From Pseudomonas entomophila (lineage in GTDB: Bacteria > Pseudomonadota > Gammaproteobacteria > Pseudomonadales > Pseudomonadaceae): 64,000 bases of DNA. Under the pieces are notes generated by a model. The model saw only the letters and a program-made list of their open reading frames with translations. It made no database searches and was not told where the DNA came from. The stretch lies in the NCBI RefSeq assembly GCF_013523125.1, contig NZ_JAAMQJ010000004.1:62001-126000 (forward strand). Direction: 5' to 3'. Positions 17,787 to 26,975 of the stretch are shown here, piece after piece; position 1 is the stretch's first letter, and every line of letters starts with the position of its first letter. The position numbers and the translations under genes were made by a program.

Positions 17787-19268
17787 TCAGGGGTCGCTCG
17801 GTTCGGCGCAGACCCGGTTGCGTCCGCGCTGCTTGGCATGATAGAGCGCGTCGTCGGCGCGGCTGATCAGGCTGTGCAGGGTATCGTCGGGCCGCCGGTA
17901 ACTCAAGCCGATGCTGGTGGTCAGGCGCAACGGATGGTCGGTGAAGGCGAAGGCCAGCTGTTCGGTGCGACGGCGGATCTTCTCGGCCACCTCGTACGCC
18001 CGCGCCGGCTCGACGTCGCGCAGCAGCACGATGAACTCCTCACCGCCCCAGCGGCACAGGATGTCCGTCTGCCGCAGACTGCTGCGCAGCACCAGGGCGA
18101 ACTCGCGCAGCACTTCATCACCGGCCAGGTGGCCATGGGTGTCGTTGAGCGCCTTGAAGTGGTCCAGGTCGATCAGCAGGGCGACCAGGGGCTCGTGCTC
18201 GCGCTGGGCATCGTCCAGGGCCTGACCTGCCGTGCGGTCGAAGCTGCGACGGTTCGGCAGGCCGGTGAGGCTGTCCAGGCCGGCCAGCGCTTCGGTGTCG
18301 TGCTGGTGGCGCTTGAGCATGGCATGCAGCAGCGAAAGCACTACCAGGGTGATCATGGCGCAGATCGCCAGGTTGAGGTACAGCGACTGGCGAATGCGGT
18401 CCAGGGCTCCGTTCTCGCGCTTGTCGACCATCAGGTACCAGTCCAGCTCAGGGATCAGGCGCACGTTCACGAAGTGGCGCTGGCCGGCCGCATCGCGGTA
18501 TTCGTGGCTGCCTTCATCGGGAATGGGCCGGTCGGCCAGCAGCGTTTTCCAGGGCGGTTGCCTGTCCAGCGCCTGGCCGGCGCGCAGGCCATGGGGGCCG
18601 CCCTCGGAACCGGTCAACAGCACGCGCCCTTGCGCATCGGTGAAGAACACCGAATGTTGATAGCGTTGCTGGTACTCATCGATCAGCTCGACCACTGCGT
18701 CGACGCTCAGGCCGACACCGGCGGCACCGATGAAGCGCTGCTGGTAATCGAGCACGCGGTAGTTGACGAACACCGTGAGCGCATCCCCGTTGGCCATGTC
18801 CAGGTCGACGTTGATCTCGTAGGGCGTCTTGGCGTTCTTGAGCCTGAAATACCAGGCATCGCGCCAGGCCGTGGGCGAGACCTGCTTGAGCACACCCTTG
18901 GCCTGGTAGTAGCGCTGGCTGCGGTCGGAGACGAAAAAGGCCGTGCAGGTCGCCTGTTCGCTGACGATCTCTTCCAGGTAACGGGTGATGCTCTGCGGCT
19001 CCTGTTCGCCCTCGAGAATCCAGTCGCGCAGAAAGGTATCGCGCGCCATCATCTTGGCGACCAGGATGGGATGCACCAGGTCCTTCTGGATCTCGGCGTA
19101 TACCCGCTCCGAGGTCAGCGGCAGCTCGGTGTTCAGCAGGTTGTCGCGCAGCGCACTGCGTGAGGCGAAATAGCTCAGGAAGGAGGTCGCGAGAAAGCCA
19201 CAGGCCAGCAAGAGCAAGAGCGTGAAGATCAGCGAGCGTTGCGAAAGCAGAACGGAACGTGACGGCAT
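17787..19268 (-). CDS. Membrane diguanylate cyclase with periplasmic sensor
   Basis: Makes cyclic-di-GMP from two GTP. The 493 residues have a first membrane helix at about 12-34, a large periplasmic Cache-like sensor, a second helix near 299-322 and a C-terminal GGDEF domain. The active site is GGEEF at 408-412, so it should be catalytic. An RxxD inhibitory site (RQTD) stands five residues upstream, predicting product feedback. No EAL domain is present. The sensed signal cannot be deduced. AGGA precedes the ATG at 19268. Confidence 0.92.
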   Translation of the reverse strand: MPSRSVLLSQRSLIFTLLLLLACGFLATSFLSYFASRSALRDNLLNTELPLTSERVYAEIQKDLVHPILVAKMMARDTFLRDWILEGEQEPQSITRYLEEIVSEQATCTAFFVSDRSQRYYQAKGVLKQVSPTAWRDAWYFRLKNAKTPYEINVDLDMANGDALTVFVNYRVLDYQQRFIGAAGVGLSVDAVVELIDEYQQRYQHSVFFTDAQGRVLLTGSEGGPHGLRAGQALDRQPPWKTLLADRPIPDEGSHEYRDAAGQRHFVNVRLIPELDWYLMVDKRENGALDRIRQSLYLNLAICAMITLVVLSLLHAMLKRHQHDTEALAGLDSLTGLPNRRSFDRTAGQALDDAQREHEPLVALLIDLDHFKALNDTHGHLAGDEVLREFALVLRSSLRQTDILCRWGGEEFIVLLRDVEPARAYEVAEKIRRRTEQLAFAFTDHPLRLTTSIGLSYRRPDDTLHSLISRADDALYHAKQRGRNRVCAEPSDP

Positions 19269-19478
19269 GATCTTCCTGTGATGTGTGCCTGTGGCGCCAG
19301 TTTAGAGCGATCGTGGCGAAATGAGTCGAATATGTGAGTGGTGTAAAGCTTTGTTTCAATTCATTGCAGAAAGGGCACTGCACGCCTGTTCATCAGTCTG
19401 ATTCAGGGTCGATCCCCGTGTGGCGATCGCGCCTGCCAGCGTCGCTGGCCGGAATCCTCAGCGGTCCGGGAGGCCGCC

Positions 19479-19907
19479 ATGTACAGACGACTGCTGCTGA
19501 TTGCCTGGTTGGGGCTGTTGACCACGGCATGTACACCCTACGTCGGTTCCTATACTACCCAGTACTACAGCACCGACCGCCCTGTCTATCCGACCTATTA
19601 TCAGGTGGAACGCTATCAGGTGGTGACGCCCTCTGGGTATTACGCGGTGCCACCCAGGCCGTACCACCGGCATGCCGGCCCACCGCGCTTTGTGCCCTAC
19701 CCGCCGCCCGGCCTGAACCCGCACTGGCGAGACCGCGACGTGCAGGACCGGCGGTTCATCGGGCAGCGACACCGGCACGACTACGGTCGTGACCGGGATC
19801 GTCGCCTGTACGACCGCCGCTACCAGGAGCAGCGGCGTGCGTTCGATCAGCGTGGCGTGCCGGGCGCGCATTCCCCAGGGTGGGGGCCACGCGGCTGGCA
19901 GCGCTGA
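19479..19907 (+). CDS. Small putative lipoprotein, Tyr/Arg/Pro-rich
   Basis: A 142-residue protein with a lipoprotein signal peptide: MYRRLLLIAWLGLLTTAC ends in a lipobox (LTTAC) with the acceptor cysteine at residue 18. The mature part is rich in tyrosine, proline and arginine (YYSTDRPVYPTYYQ, RDRDRRLYDRRY) and looks unstructured. I recognise no domain. GGGAGG lies six bases before the ATG. It is convergent with the hydrolase gene, whose stop abuts its own. Confidence 0.7.
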   Translation: MYRRLLLIAWLGLLTTACTPYVGSYTTQYYSTDRPVYPTYYQVERYQVVTPSGYYAVPPRPYHRHAGPPRFVPYPPPGLNPHWRDRDVQDRRFIGQRHRHDYGRDRDRRLYDRRYQEQRRAFDQRGVPGAHSPGWGPRGWQR

Positions 19908-21014
19908 TCAGACCAGATCTTCCAGCGGGTGAGGGGCCTGTCGGTCCTCCTGGAAATGCGCCGCCACCACGGCGTCCGGCACACGGGCGATGTCGGGCCA
20001 GTGCCAGCGCGGGGCGTTGTCCTTCTCCAGCAAGCGTGCACGAACGCCTTCGCTGAATTCGGGGTAGCGGCAACAGTTCAGGCTCAAGGTGTATTCCATG
20101 CGCAACGCCTGGGCGAGCGATTGATGACGTGCGCGCCTGAGCTGCTCCCAGACCAGGCGCGCCGTCAGCGGACAGCCTTCGTGCAGCCGCTGACCAGCAG
20201 CCGCCAGCAGGGGGTCGGCGTCGTGGCGCAATGCCGACACGGCCTGCCAGGCCGCGACGGGGTCGGCGACGTCCAGCAGCGCATCGATCCGCGCCCGGCG
20301 CGGTAGCCACTGGGCCTCGGGCAGCGCATCGACCGCGCACCGCTGCTCGGCCTTGAGCAGGCTGTTGAGCTGCAGGTCGACGTGCTCGTCCCAGTCGAGC
20401 TGCAGTAGCTCGTCGATCAGCGCGTCCTGCTGCGCGTCGTTGAGGAAGCGATCGGCCAGGCCCAGGTCCAGGGCATCGCGGGCGTTGATCGGTGCGCCCG
20501 TCAGGCCGAGGAACAGGCCCAGACGGCCGGGCAGACGGCTCAGGTACCAGCTGGCACCGACGTCCGGATAAAGGCCGATGCTGATCTCGGGCATCGCCAG
20601 CTGGCTGCTGGGCGTGACGATCCGGATGGACGCCCCTTGCAGCAGGCCCATGCCACCGCCGAGCACGTGCCCGTGACCCCAGCAGAGCACGGGCTTGGGA
20701 TAGGTGTGCAGGCGGTGGTCGAGCCGGTACTCGGTGGCGAAGAACCGTGCAGCCAACGGTGGCGCGCTGCCGGGCTGCTCACGGCAGGCCTGGACCAGGC
20801 TGCGCACGTCGCCCCCGGCGCAGAACGCCTTCGGGCCATTGCCGCGCAGCAGCACGCAGGCCACCTTCGGATCCTCGGCCCAGGCCCGCAGATGCTCGTC
20901 GAGCGTTTCGATCATCGGCAGGTTCAAGGCATTGAGCGACCTGGGCGCGTCGAGCGTCGCAATACCAATGCGGGCGCCATAGGCGCCGGTATGCACTTCA
21001 CACTGAATGGACAT
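19908..21014 (-). CDS. Enoyl-CoA hydratase/isomerase family, 3-hydroxyisobutyryl-CoA hydrolase-like
   Basis: A 368-residue crotonase-fold protein. The oxyanion-hole segments [10 protein letters not shown] and [18 protein letters not shown], plus [20 protein letters not shown], are those of the 3-hydroxyisobutyryl-CoA hydrolase branch (valine catabolism), and the C-terminal extension fits that branch. Pseudomonads carry several paralogues, so the true substrate could be another short branched acyl-CoA. The ATG at 21014 has GAGGG seven bases ahead. It is divergent from ung. Confidence 0.82.
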   Translation of the reverse strand: MSIQCEVHTGAYGARIGIATLDAPRSLNALNLPMIETLDEHLRAWAEDPKVACVLLRGNGPKAFCAGGDVRSLVQACREQPGSAPPLAARFFATEYRLDHRLHTYPKPVLCWGHGHVLGGGMGLLQGASIRIVTPSSQLAMPEISIGLYPDVGASWYLSRLPGRLGLFLGLTGAPINARDALDLGLADRFLNDAQQDALIDELLQLDWDEHVDLQLNSLLKAEQRCAVDALPEAQWLPRRARIDALLDVADPVAAWQAVSALRHDADPLLAAAGQRLHEGCPLTARLVWEQLRRARHQSLAQALRMEYTLSLNCCRYPEFSEGVRARLLEKDNAPRWHWPDIARVPDAVVAAHFQEDRQAPHPLEDLV

Positions 21015-21141
21015 GGTGTTCCCTCTTCAAGACCGCCTCCAGTATGGCTGGTCGGAGCGAACGCGCCTGGCCGTGGTCGGACTGATTGACAAGGCACGAT
21101 GGCTTTCCTACCGTCGCGCCACCTTGCCAACGGATGAACCT

Positions 21142-21840
21142 ATGACCGACGACGATCGCATCAAGCTCGAACCCAGCTGGAAAGCCGCGCTGCGTGCCGA
21201 GTTCGACCAGCCCTACATGCATCAGTTGCGTGAGTTCCTGCGCCACGAGTATGCCGCAGGCAAGCAGATCTACCCACCGGGGCCGCTGATCTTCAACGCG
21301 CTCAACTCCACGCCGCTGGACCAGGTCAAGGTGGTCATTCTCGGGCAGGACCCTTACCACGGCCCCAACCAGGCGCATGGGCTGTGCTTCTCGGTCCAGC
21401 CAGGCGTGCCGACGCCGCCGTCGCTGGTCAACATCTTCAAGGAACTGCACCGCGACCTGAACCTGCCGATCCCGAACCACGGCTACCTGCAGAGCTGGGC
21501 GGACCAGGGCGTGTTGCTGCTCAACACCACCATGACGGTCGAGCGCGGCAACGCGGCGTCCCATGCCAAGAAAGGCTGGGAGTACTTCACCGACCGGATC
21601 ATCCAGGTGGTCAGCGAGCAGTGCGAGCACGTGGTGTTCCTGCTGTGGGGCGCGCATGCGCAGAGCAAGCAGAAGCTGATCGACGGCACCAAGCACCTGA
21701 TCCTCAAGTCGGTGCACCCCTCGCCGCTGTCGGCCTACCGCGGGTTCATCGGCTGTGGGCATTTCAGCCGGACCAACGCCTTCCTCGAGCAGCGGGGCAT
21801 GAAGCCGATCGATTGGTCGTTGCCGGAAACGGTGGGTTAA
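21142..21840 (+). CDS. ung: Uracil-DNA glycosylase, family 1
   Basis: Removes uracil from DNA to start base-excision repair. The 232 residues carry the water-activating motif GQDPYHG with D70, and the C-terminal [11 protein letters not shown] minor-groove loop. The start is set at [13 protein letters not shown] (21142), which gives the usual length; an in-frame upstream ATG at 21007 would overlap the divergent hydrolase gene. A strong terminator follows at 22067-22107, now apparently interrupted by an IS element. Confidence 0.96.
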   Translation: MTDDDRIKLEPSWKAALRAEFDQPYMHQLREFLRHEYAAGKQIYPPGPLIFNALNSTPLDQVKVVILGQDPYHGPNQAHGLCFSVQPGVPTPPSLVNIFKELHRDLNLPIPNHGYLQSWADQGVLLLNTTMTVERGNAASHAKKGWEYFTDRIIQVVSEQCEHVVFLLWGAHAQSKQKLIDGTKHLILKSVHPSPLSAYRGFIGCGHFSRTNAFLEQRGMKPIDWSLPETVG

Positions 21841-21904
21841 GAAGGCAGGGCCTGCGCTGATGGGTCGGCAGGCGGTTTCTCTACAGTCAGGAGGTGCCGC
21901 CGCC

Positions 21905-21931
21905 AATCGCGGGCAAGCCCGCTCCCACAAG
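21905..21931. repeat. Single REP palindrome after ung
   Basis: TCGCGGGCAAGCCCGCTCCC followed by ACAAG is the same REP sequence and orientation as the copy at 3834-3862, with AAG instead of AGG at the tail end. It is solitary on this side of the IS element. Confidence 0.75.
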
Positions 21932-22066
21932 CTGCTTGCGCAGCCATGCCTACACCGGCGGCTGGAGAGGTCTGGGTGGGAGTCCGCCCGCCGCCAAGCG
22001 CCGCGCTGTCGCGCAGCAAACTGGGCCATGCATGGTTGATCTTCCGCGGTGATAAGCAGGGCGAAA

Positions 22067-22107
22067 AGCAAAAGGCGGCTGACCCGTAGGGGCAGCCGCC
22101 TTTTGCT
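22067..22107 (+). terminator. Strong stem-loop terminator downstream of ung
   Basis: Perfect 15-bp arms AGCAAAAGGCGGCTG (22067-22081) and CAGCCGCCTTTTGCT (22093-22107) with an 11-base loop. The A/T-rich outer pairs and TTTTGCTTTG make it a likely bidirectional terminator. The IS110 element appears to begin within its T-tract. Confidence 0.7.
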
Positions 22108-22109
22108 TT

Positions 22110-22302
22110 GCTACGATCTTGAGTGCGCGGGACAGAGGCCGTAGACCGCATTGGTGTGTCAGCACCCGCGTGGGAGAGTGGCCCGCACGGCATCGGCGTG
22201 GAGTCCCTGTCGGCACCACCGCAAGGTGGTGACCACGTATGAGAGAGTGAACCCCTTTCGCCGCCGTGTGCCCCGCGCCCCTCTATCCTGCGAGGAATTC
22301 CT
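22110..22302 (+). ncRNA. Candidate bridge RNA in the IS110 left end
   Basis: IS110-type recombinases are guided by a structured RNA made from the non-coding end that precedes the transposase. Here about 193 bases between the proposed left end and the transposase ATG have no reading frame. They contain a stable hairpin CACCACC-GCAA-GGTGGTG near 22214-22232 and GC-rich repeats of GGCCCGCACGG/GCACCCGCG type. I did not find loops that clearly pair with the flanking target, so the assignment rests on position and family. Confidence 0.4.
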
Positions 22303-23634
22303 ATGGCGCGCAAGCAAGCCAAGCAACGTTTTGAGCTCGTTCATCCGCACTGTGCAGGCATCGACATCGGTAGCCGTGAGCACTGGGTTGCCGCCAGTGT
22401 CGATCACGCGCCCTGTGTTCGCAGTTTTGCAACGTTCACGCATGACCTCCATCAGCTTGCAGACTGGCTCGCTGAGCTGAAAATCGAAGTCGTTGCCATG
22501 GAGGCAACCGGCGTTTACTGGATCCCGCTTTTCGAGTTGCTCGACGCGCGTGGCTTCAAGGTTTACCTGGTCAACTCGCGAGCAACGCGACAGATCTCTG
22601 GGCGCAAGTCGGATGTGCTCGACTGTCAGTGGATCTGGCAGCTGATGAGCCACGGTCTGTTGCGGGGAGCCTTCCGCCCCTCGGATGCGATTTGTTCCAT
22701 CCGGGCGCTGGTTCGTCAGCGAGCGAACAAAGTTCGCGACCAAGCTCAGACATTGAACCGAATCCAGAAAGCGCTTGTTCAGATGAACATCCAGTTGGCC
22801 AACGTCATCAGTGACATTTCAGGCGTCACGGGGATGCGGATCCTGCGAGCTATCATCGCCGGCGAGCGCGATCCACAAAAGCTGGCCGGAATGATTGATC
22901 GTCGAATAAAAGCCCCTCAGGAAACCGTTGCGCGCAGCCTGCACGGCAACTGGCGTCTGGAGCATCTTCATATGCTTGAGCAGGAAGTGGAAGCTTACGA
23001 TTTTCTGGAGCAGCAGATTGCTGGAAATGACAAGGCCATTGCATGTGCCTTGGAGCAACTGCCGGTGCGAGAAGATGCGCCCAAGCCCTCACGCAAGGCA
23101 CTGCGTAGCCCACACCGCTCCACGGCCGATCAAGCTGCCTTGCATCAGGCACTGTGGAGGATGATGGGCGTAGATCTGACGGCTATCCCCACCATCGGTG
23201 TCGATACAGCCTTGGTGCTTGCCAGCGAAATCGGGCCGGATCTGGGCCGGTTTGCAAGTTCACAGCACTTTTGCTCCTGGCTAGGCCTGGCACCCCCTAC
23301 TCGAATCTCCGGAGGCCGGCAGTTGTCGGGAGTCGGCCCGAAAGTACTCAACCGCGCGGCACAAGCACTGAAGCAGGCCGCATCCAATGCCCGAAATGAC
23401 AAGAGCTTCATCGGTGCCAGCCACCGTGCTCGTCTATCACGGATGGATACCAGTTGCGCCATCAAGGCAACGGCCCACCAGCTTGCGCGGCTGATCTACG
23501 CAATGTTGACCAAGGGTCAGCCGTATGTTGAGCAGAGGATCGAGGCATTTGAAGAGCGAAGTAGGGACAGGCAGCTTCGAGCCTTGCTGCGCAAGGCCCG
23601 GAAGCTGGGGCTGGAACTGAGCAAAGTCGCTTGA
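22303..23634 (+). CDS. IS110-family transposase (DEDD recombinase)
   Basis: A 443-residue recombinase with an N-terminal RuvC-like DEDD domain and a C-terminal Transposase_20 domain. The acidic tetrad is visible: D21 in CAGIDIGS, E67 in AMEATGVYW, and D104/D107 in RKSDVLDCQW. The C-terminal domain contains IPTIGVDTALVLASEIG and FCSWLGLAPPTRISGGRQ. The frame is full length with no stop or frameshift, so the element may be active. AGGAA lies about eight bases before the ATG. Its GC content is lower than that of the neighbouring genes, consistent with recent acquisition. Confidence 0.95.
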   Translation: MARKQAKQRFELVHPHCAGIDIGSREHWVAASVDHAPCVRSFATFTHDLHQLADWLAELKIEVVAMEATGVYWIPLFELLDARGFKVYLVNSRATRQISGRKSDVLDCQWIWQLMSHGLLRGAFRPSDAICSIRALVRQRANKVRDQAQTLNRIQKALVQMNIQLANVISDISGVTGMRILRAIIAGERDPQKLAGMIDRRIKAPQETVARSLHGNWRLEHLHMLEQEVEAYDFLEQQIAGNDKAIACALEQLPVREDAPKPSRKALRSPHRSTADQAALHQALWRMMGVDLTAIPTIGVDTALVLASEIGPDLGRFASSQHFCSWLGLAPPTRISGGRQLSGVGPKVLNRAAQALKQAASNARNDKSFIGASHRARLSRMDTSCAIKATAHQLARLIYAMLTKGQPYVEQRIEAFEERSRDRQLRALLRKARKLGLELSKVA

Positions 23635-23674
23635 TTTTTTTGCTTATGAAACAAGGGTTTATTTTATGTTTGAT

Positions 23675-23855
23675 GAGAGCTGGCTTGCCAGCGATAGGGC
23701 CCTGTCAGGCGCCGCCTGCGTCGCGGGTAAGCCCACACATCAGTCCATGCGGTCAGGCATGTGCCAAGTAGAAGAAGACAGTTGCTCCCACAACCCCTAG
23801 CCGCGATGCTGCAGGCTGTTGGTCCCCTGTGGGAGCGGGCTTGCCCGCGATACGG
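23675..23855. repeat. REP cluster right of the IS element
   Basis: Three REP-like units: GAGCTGGCTTGCCAGCGATA near 23677-23698 (the AGCTGGC variant), a partial TCGCGGGTAAGCCCACAC near 23721-23738, and a full AGCGGGCTTGCCCGCGATAC unit at 23826-23855. The first lacks the usual CCTGTGG lead-in. They fill the gap to the convergent AbrB-like gene; no gene is visible among them. Confidence 0.75.
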
Positions 23856-23878
23856 TCGTCCAGACGCCGTAGGAGGGC

Positions 23879-24916
23879 TCAGGCACCCCCACGTCTGGCC
23901 CAGCGCCGAAACAACGGCTCGGCCAGAAACAGCACGAACAGCAGCCGCATCACCTGCATCGCCGTCACCAGGGGCACGGACAGCTGCAGGGTCTCGGCCG
24001 TCAGGCTCATCTCGGCGATCCCGCCTGGCATCATGCCCAGCGTGAGCGAACGAACGTCCAGGTGCGTCAGGTAGCTGAGCGCCCAGGCGGCCGCACCGGC
24101 GATCGACATGCTCAATGCGGTGGCCAGCAGGGTGCGCCCGAGAAACGCCGGGGCCCGACGGAAGAACGCGCGGTTGAAGTGACAGGCCAGGCCGCTGCCG
24201 ATCAACCACTGGCCGATCTGGCTGCCACCGTCCGGCAGGCCGATGCGCAGGTCGGCGGCCAGGCTGACGCTGGCGGCCACCAGCAGCGGCCCGAACAGCC
24301 AGGGGTTGGGTTGACGCAGGCGTTGCCAGAGCCAGGCCGCCAGCAAGCCAAGGGGGCCGACTAGCGCCAGCCAGCCCCAGCTTACCTGACCGGCATGGGC
24401 CACGGGCACGCCGTCACCCAGCAGAAACTTGAACAGCGCAGGCACGCACAGCACCACCGCCAGCACCCGCAGACTCTGCGCCGCGGCCACCTGGCCGAGC
24501 GCAGCGCCATTGCGGGCACCGAGGTTGACCATCTCGCCCGAGCCGCCCGGCATGCTGGCGAAGAACGCCGTGGCCGGGTCTTCGCCGCCGCGCCTGAGCA
24601 GCCAGACGCCGACCACGCTCGAGACCGTGACCAGCAGCGCGCCGAACAGAATCAGGAGGAAGTGGCTGGCGACCTGCTCGATCACCTCGGGGGTGAAGTG
24701 CAGGCCGATGCCGATGCCGATGAGCCACTGGCCGCACTTGCGGCCGTTGGGGATCTCCGGCAACTGCCAGGGGGTCAGGCAGCGCACCAGGATGATCGCC
24801 AGCAACGAGCCGACCATCCAGGGCAGTGGCCAGCCGATCTGGCTGGCGAGCAGGCCACCGGCCAGACCGACCAGACCGGTGGCCCAGTACAGCGGGAGGG
24901 TGCGATCAGGCACCGG
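23879..24916 (-). CDS. AbrB-family membrane protein (putative transporter)
   Basis: An integral membrane protein of about 345 residues made of two homologous halves. Each half has a G-rich motif: FASMPGGSGEMVNLGARNGA and TLGMMPGGIAEMSLTAETL, the signature of the AbrB/DUF AmoA-like family. The family is not related to the AbrB DNA-binding regulator. The start is probably GTG at 24916, which has AGGCGG upstream and overlaps the tctA stop; GTG at 24940 is an alternative. Overlap with tctA puts it in the tricarboxylate operon, suggesting an accessory transport role, which is inference. Confidence 0.8.
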   Translation of the reverse strand, partial: PVPDRTLPLYWATGLVGLAGGLLASQIGWPLPWMVGSLLAIILVRCLTPWQLPEIPNGRKCGQWLIGIGIGLHFTPEVIEQVASHFLLILFGALLVTVSSVVGVWLLRRGGEDPATAFFASMPGGSGEMVNLGARNGAALGQVAAAQSLRVLAVVLCVPALFKFLLGDGVPVAHAGQVSWGWLALVGPLGLLAAWLWQRLRQPNPWLFGPLLVAASVSLAADLRIGLPDGGSQIGQWLIGSGLACHFNRAFFRRAPAFLGRTLLATALSMSIAGAAAWALSYLTHLDVRSLTLGMMPGGIAEMSLTAETLQLSVPLVTAMQVMRLLFVLFLAEPLFRRWARRGGA

Positions 24917-26420
24917 CCGCCGCCTGGCGCTGACGGGCACGGCGACGCCAGATGCGCAGCAGGGGCAAGGCCAGCATGCACAGGGTCAGCACCCACACCC
25001 CCAGGCTGATCGGGCTCGACCACAGGATGCCCAGCTCGCCGTTGGAGATCGACAGCGCGCGACGCAGGTTCTGCTCCATCAGCCCACCCAGGATGAAGCC
25101 GAGCAGGATCGGCGACAGCGGGAAGTCCAGCTTGCGCAGGATGTAGCCCATGATGCCGATGCCGACCATCAGGAACAGGTCGAAGGTGGTGGCGTGCACG
25201 GCGTATACGCCGATCCCGGTGATGATCGCGATCACCGGCACCAGGGCCCAGTTCGGCACGGCGAGGATGCGGGTGAAGATGCGGATCATCGGGATGTTCA
25301 GGATCACCAGCATGATGTTGGCGATGAACAGCGAGGCGATCAGGCCCCAGACGATGTCCGGCTGCTGCTCGAACAGCATCGGGCCTGGGGTGATGTTGTA
25401 CAGCGTCAGGGCGCCGATCATTACGGCGGTGGTCCCCGAACCCGGTACGCCGAGCGTCAGCATCGGCACTAGGGCGCCACAGCACGAGGCACCGATGGCG
25501 GTTTCCGGCGCGGCCAGGCCACGGGCGTCGCCCTTGCCGAACGTGCCGCTCTCACCGGCCATGCGCTTCTCGGTCATGTAGGCCACGGCACTGGCCAGCG
25601 TCGCGCCAGCGCCCGGCAGCACGCCCATGACGAAACCGAGCAGGCCGCAGCGGATGTTGACCGCGAACACCGAGGCCGCTTCCTTGACGTTGAACAGCAT
25701 GCGCCCGGTGGCCTGGACCGCCTGGTGGCCGTGGTGGGTCTTCTCCAGCAGCAACAGGATCTCGCTGATCGAGAACAGGCCCAGCACCATCACGACGAAC
25801 TGGATGCCGTCGGCCAGGTGCACGCTGTCACCGGTGAAGCGGTAGACGCCGCTATTGGCATCGATGCCGACGGCCGACAGGAACAGGCCGATCAGGGCCG
25901 CAATGAAGGTCTTCAGCGGCTTGTCGCCCGCCATGCCGCCCAGCGCGACGATGGCGAACACCATCAGCACGAAGTACTCGGCCGGTCCGAAGGCGATCGC
26001 CCACTTGGCCAGCAACGGCGCGAACAGCACCATGCCGCAGGTGGCGATGAAGGCGCCGATGAACGAACTCCAGGCCGACAGCGACAGGGCCACACCCGCC
26101 AGGCCTTTGCGGGCCATGGGGTAGCCGTCCAGGGTGGTCATCACCGTCGAGGCTTCGCCGGGGATGTTGAGCAGGATCGAGCTGATGCGTCCGCCGTACT
26201 CGCAGCCCAGGTATACCGCCGCCAGCAGGATCAGCGCCGATTCCGGCGGCAGGCCCAGGGCAAAGGCGATCGGGATCAGCAGGGCGACGCCGTTGATCGG
26301 CCCCAGGCCCGGCAGCAGGCCGACGACCGTGCCGATGAGGGTGCCGGACAGGGCAGTGACCAGGTTGTACGGGGTCAGCGCGACGCCGAAGCCCTGGCCG
26401 AGATAACTCAAGGTATCCAT
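24906..26420 (-). CDS. tctA: Tripartite tricarboxylate transporter, large permease TctA
   Basis: The 504-residue, roughly 12-helix permease of a TTT-family secondary transporter that imports citrate-like tricarboxylates with help from a periplasmic binding protein. It carries the TctA signatures GLLPGLGPINGVALLIP near residue 35 and LPGAGATLASAVAYM near 270, and PETAIGASCCGALVPMLTLG. It begins just after tctB with GGAG about ten bases upstream, and its stop overlaps the next gene. The order tctC-tctB-tctA with opdH upstream is that of the P. aeruginosa citrate system. Confidence 0.94.
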   Translation of the reverse strand: MDTLSYLGQGFGVALTPYNLVTALSGTLIGTVVGLLPGLGPINGVALLIPIAFALGLPPESALILLAAVYLGCEYGGRISSILLNIPGEASTVMTTLDGYPMARKGLAGVALSLSAWSSFIGAFIATCGMVLFAPLLAKWAIAFGPAEYFVLMVFAIVALGGMAGDKPLKTFIAALIGLFLSAVGIDANSGVYRFTGDSVHLADGIQFVVMVLGLFSISEILLLLEKTHHGHQAVQATGRMLFNVKEAASVFAVNIRCGLLGFVMGVLPGAGATLASAVAYMTEKRMAGESGTFGKGDARGLAAPETAIGASCCGALVPMLTLGVPGSGTTAVMIGALTLYNITPGPMLFEQQPDIVWGLIASLFIANIMLVILNIPMIRIFTRILAVPNWALVPVIAIITGIGVYAVHATTFDLFLMVGIGIMGYILRKLDFPLSPILLGFILGGLMEQNLRRALSISNGELGILWSSPISLGVWVLTLCMLALPLLRIWRRRARQRQAAAGA

Positions 26421-26423
26421 GTG

Positions 26424-26882
26424 TCAGTTCTCCAGCACGTCGAGCAGGCCCAGGGGCAGCGGTACATCCATCACGCGGTCGAACAGCCAGTACAGGAACA
26501 GGCTCATGCCGATCACCACCACGGCGCTGTGCAACCAGCGCCCTCCGTAGAGGCGCGCCATGGGCAGGCCGGTGAGAATGGCGCTGAGGATGAAGCCCAG
26601 CGGTTCGAAGGTCGCGGCGAAGATGAGCAGCAGGCCCACGCAGCAGGCGATCTTGATCAGGGTTTCACGGTCCAGCGGCGGCTCGTCGTCCTTGTGGACG
26701 ATCGGCGTCGGACGAATGGCCAGGTACAACAGGCCCAGGCCCATCAGCCCGAGCATGAGCAGCGGGTAGGCGCGGGGCCCGACGGGCTCGTAGGAAAAGG
26801 CGGCCTGGTAGGGCCAGGCCATCACCGCCAGCGCGGCGCACACCGCCAGCAGCACCAGCGCGAAGAGGCGTTGCAGGATCAT
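26424..26882 (-). CDS. tctB: Tripartite tricarboxylate transporter, small subunit TctB
   Basis: A 152-residue membrane subunit with four predicted helices, starting MILQRLFALVLLAVC. It fits the poorly conserved TctB family in length, topology and position. GAGGA stands eight bases before the ATG at 26882; an upstream in-frame start near 26960 would add a non-hydrophobic, arginine-rich leader and is rejected. It lies three bases ahead of tctA. Confidence 0.88.
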   Translation of the reverse strand: MILQRLFALVLLAVCAALAVMAWPYQAAFSYEPVGPRAYPLLMLGLMGLGLLYLAIRPTPIVHKDDEPPLDRETLIKIACCVGLLLIFAATFEPLGFILSAILTGLPMARLYGGRWLHSAVVVIGMSLFLYWLFDRVMDVPLPLGLLDVLEN

Positions 26883-26975
26883 GGGAAAATCCTCGAAAAG
26901 GATGAGGCTGACGGCGTGCCCCGCGCGCCTGCGTTCGCACGCGAACCGAGGCAGGGCCACGCCGCTCCGGGGCGG

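Larger units (their letters stand above)
22106..23644 (+). mobile_element. IS110-family insertion sequence (ends inferred)
   Basis: The element contains one DEDD transposase gene with about 195 bases of non-coding DNA on its 5' side and almost none on its 3' side. Both proposed ends share TTTTGCTT (22101-22108 and 23638-23645), which contains a CT dinucleotide like the crossover core known for IS621. Exchange within CT would give an element of about 1.54 kb, normal for IS110. No terminal inverted repeats are visible, as expected for this family. The exact ends are inference. Confidence 0.65.
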
